A DNA stretch of 6,768 bases from Cellvibrionales bacterium UBA2511 (GTDB taxonomy: Bacteria > Pseudomonadota > Gammaproteobacteria > Pseudomonadales > Porticoccaceae): the NCBI GenBank assembly GCA_002341315.1, contig DDNV01000049.1, positions 19,826 through 26,593 on the forward strand, written 5' to 3'. The notes under the pieces are model-generated. The model saw nothing but the letters and a program-made list of their open reading frames with translations, was not told the DNA's origin and did no database searches. Shown piece after piece: positions 6,678 through 6,768 of the stretch. The translations under genes and the position numbers were made by a program. Position 1 is the first letter of the stretch. Every line of letters begins with the position of its first letter.

Positions 6678-6767
6678 TTACTGTGTCATCAAGACGTAGT
6701 GTCGACCCAAATACTTGTAGGCGCTTAACTTGTTCTTGTTTGCTGTACCTGTTTGAAGCGAACCCCT
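6678..6767 (-). CDS. Possible 3' end of a minus-strand gene (partial, 29 codons)
   Basis: On the minus strand an open frame enters from the right edge and ends at TAA (6680-6678). The visible residues end in NKNKLSAYKYLGRHYVLMTQ, which has a plausible protein composition, and a convergent gene would suit the hairpin at 6583-6623. A second minus-strand frame is also open here, and 29 codons is within chance, so the call is weak. I do not recognise the family. Confidence 0.25.
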   Translation of the reverse strand, partial: RGSLQTGTANKNKLSAYKYLGRHYVLMTQ

Positions 6768-6768
6768 A

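Noticed and set aside
6594..6765. Second open minus-strand frame across the 3' region.
   Set aside because: It runs through the hairpin into the CIA30 stop region, has no recognisable motif and conflicts with the more protein-like frame ending at 6678.
6599..6768. Integron-like recombination site around GCGCTTAAC at 6721-6729.
   Set aside because: Only a core-like heptamer is visible; no matching partner core or folded attC layout.

Overview
The window reads as part of one tightly packed plus-strand operon from a Gram-negative bacterium, most likely a gammaproteobacterium. This rests on even, moderate GC, gene style and a CIA30-family gene; I cannot name a genus. From left to right it holds: the last 41 codons of an unrecognised gene (3-128); an HprK-like P-loop kinase (150-1196); a protein with two family-2 glycosyltransferase domains (1189-2616); a single-domain family-2 glycosyltransferase (2613-3326); a one-polypeptide ABC exporter (3319-4974); a nucleotidyltransferase-fold protein with a C-terminal membrane helix (4968-6077); and a CIA30-family protein (6083-6598). 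The last 170 bases hold a strong inverted repeat over the final stop codon and, at the edge, a possible 3' end of a minus-strand gene.

The five genes from kinase to nucleotidyltransferase overlap by 8, 4, 8 and 7 bases, and CIA30 starts 5 bases after the nucleotidyltransferase stop. This is strong evidence for one transcript with coupled translation. No promoter is visible; it must lie upstream of the window.

The kinase, nucleotidyltransferase and ABC exporter combination resembles the tailoring and export part of some peptide natural-product clusters, such as lasso-peptide clusters of the paeninodin and pseudomycoidin type, where an HprK-like kinase phosphorylates the peptide and a nucleotidyltransferase-fold protein decorates the phosphate with sugars. 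It also resembles the poorly characterised 'HPr-rel-A' cassettes that pair an HprK-related kinase with a PqqD-like protein and a nucleotidyltransferase. The unusual addition here is three GT-A glycosyltransferase domains in two genes between kinase and exporter. My working model, an inference, is that a peptide or small molecule is phosphorylated, glycosylated at the inner membrane and exported. The substrate and any cyclase or leader-binding protein would lie to the left, outside the window. The 41-residue tail at the left edge is the only visible clue to it.
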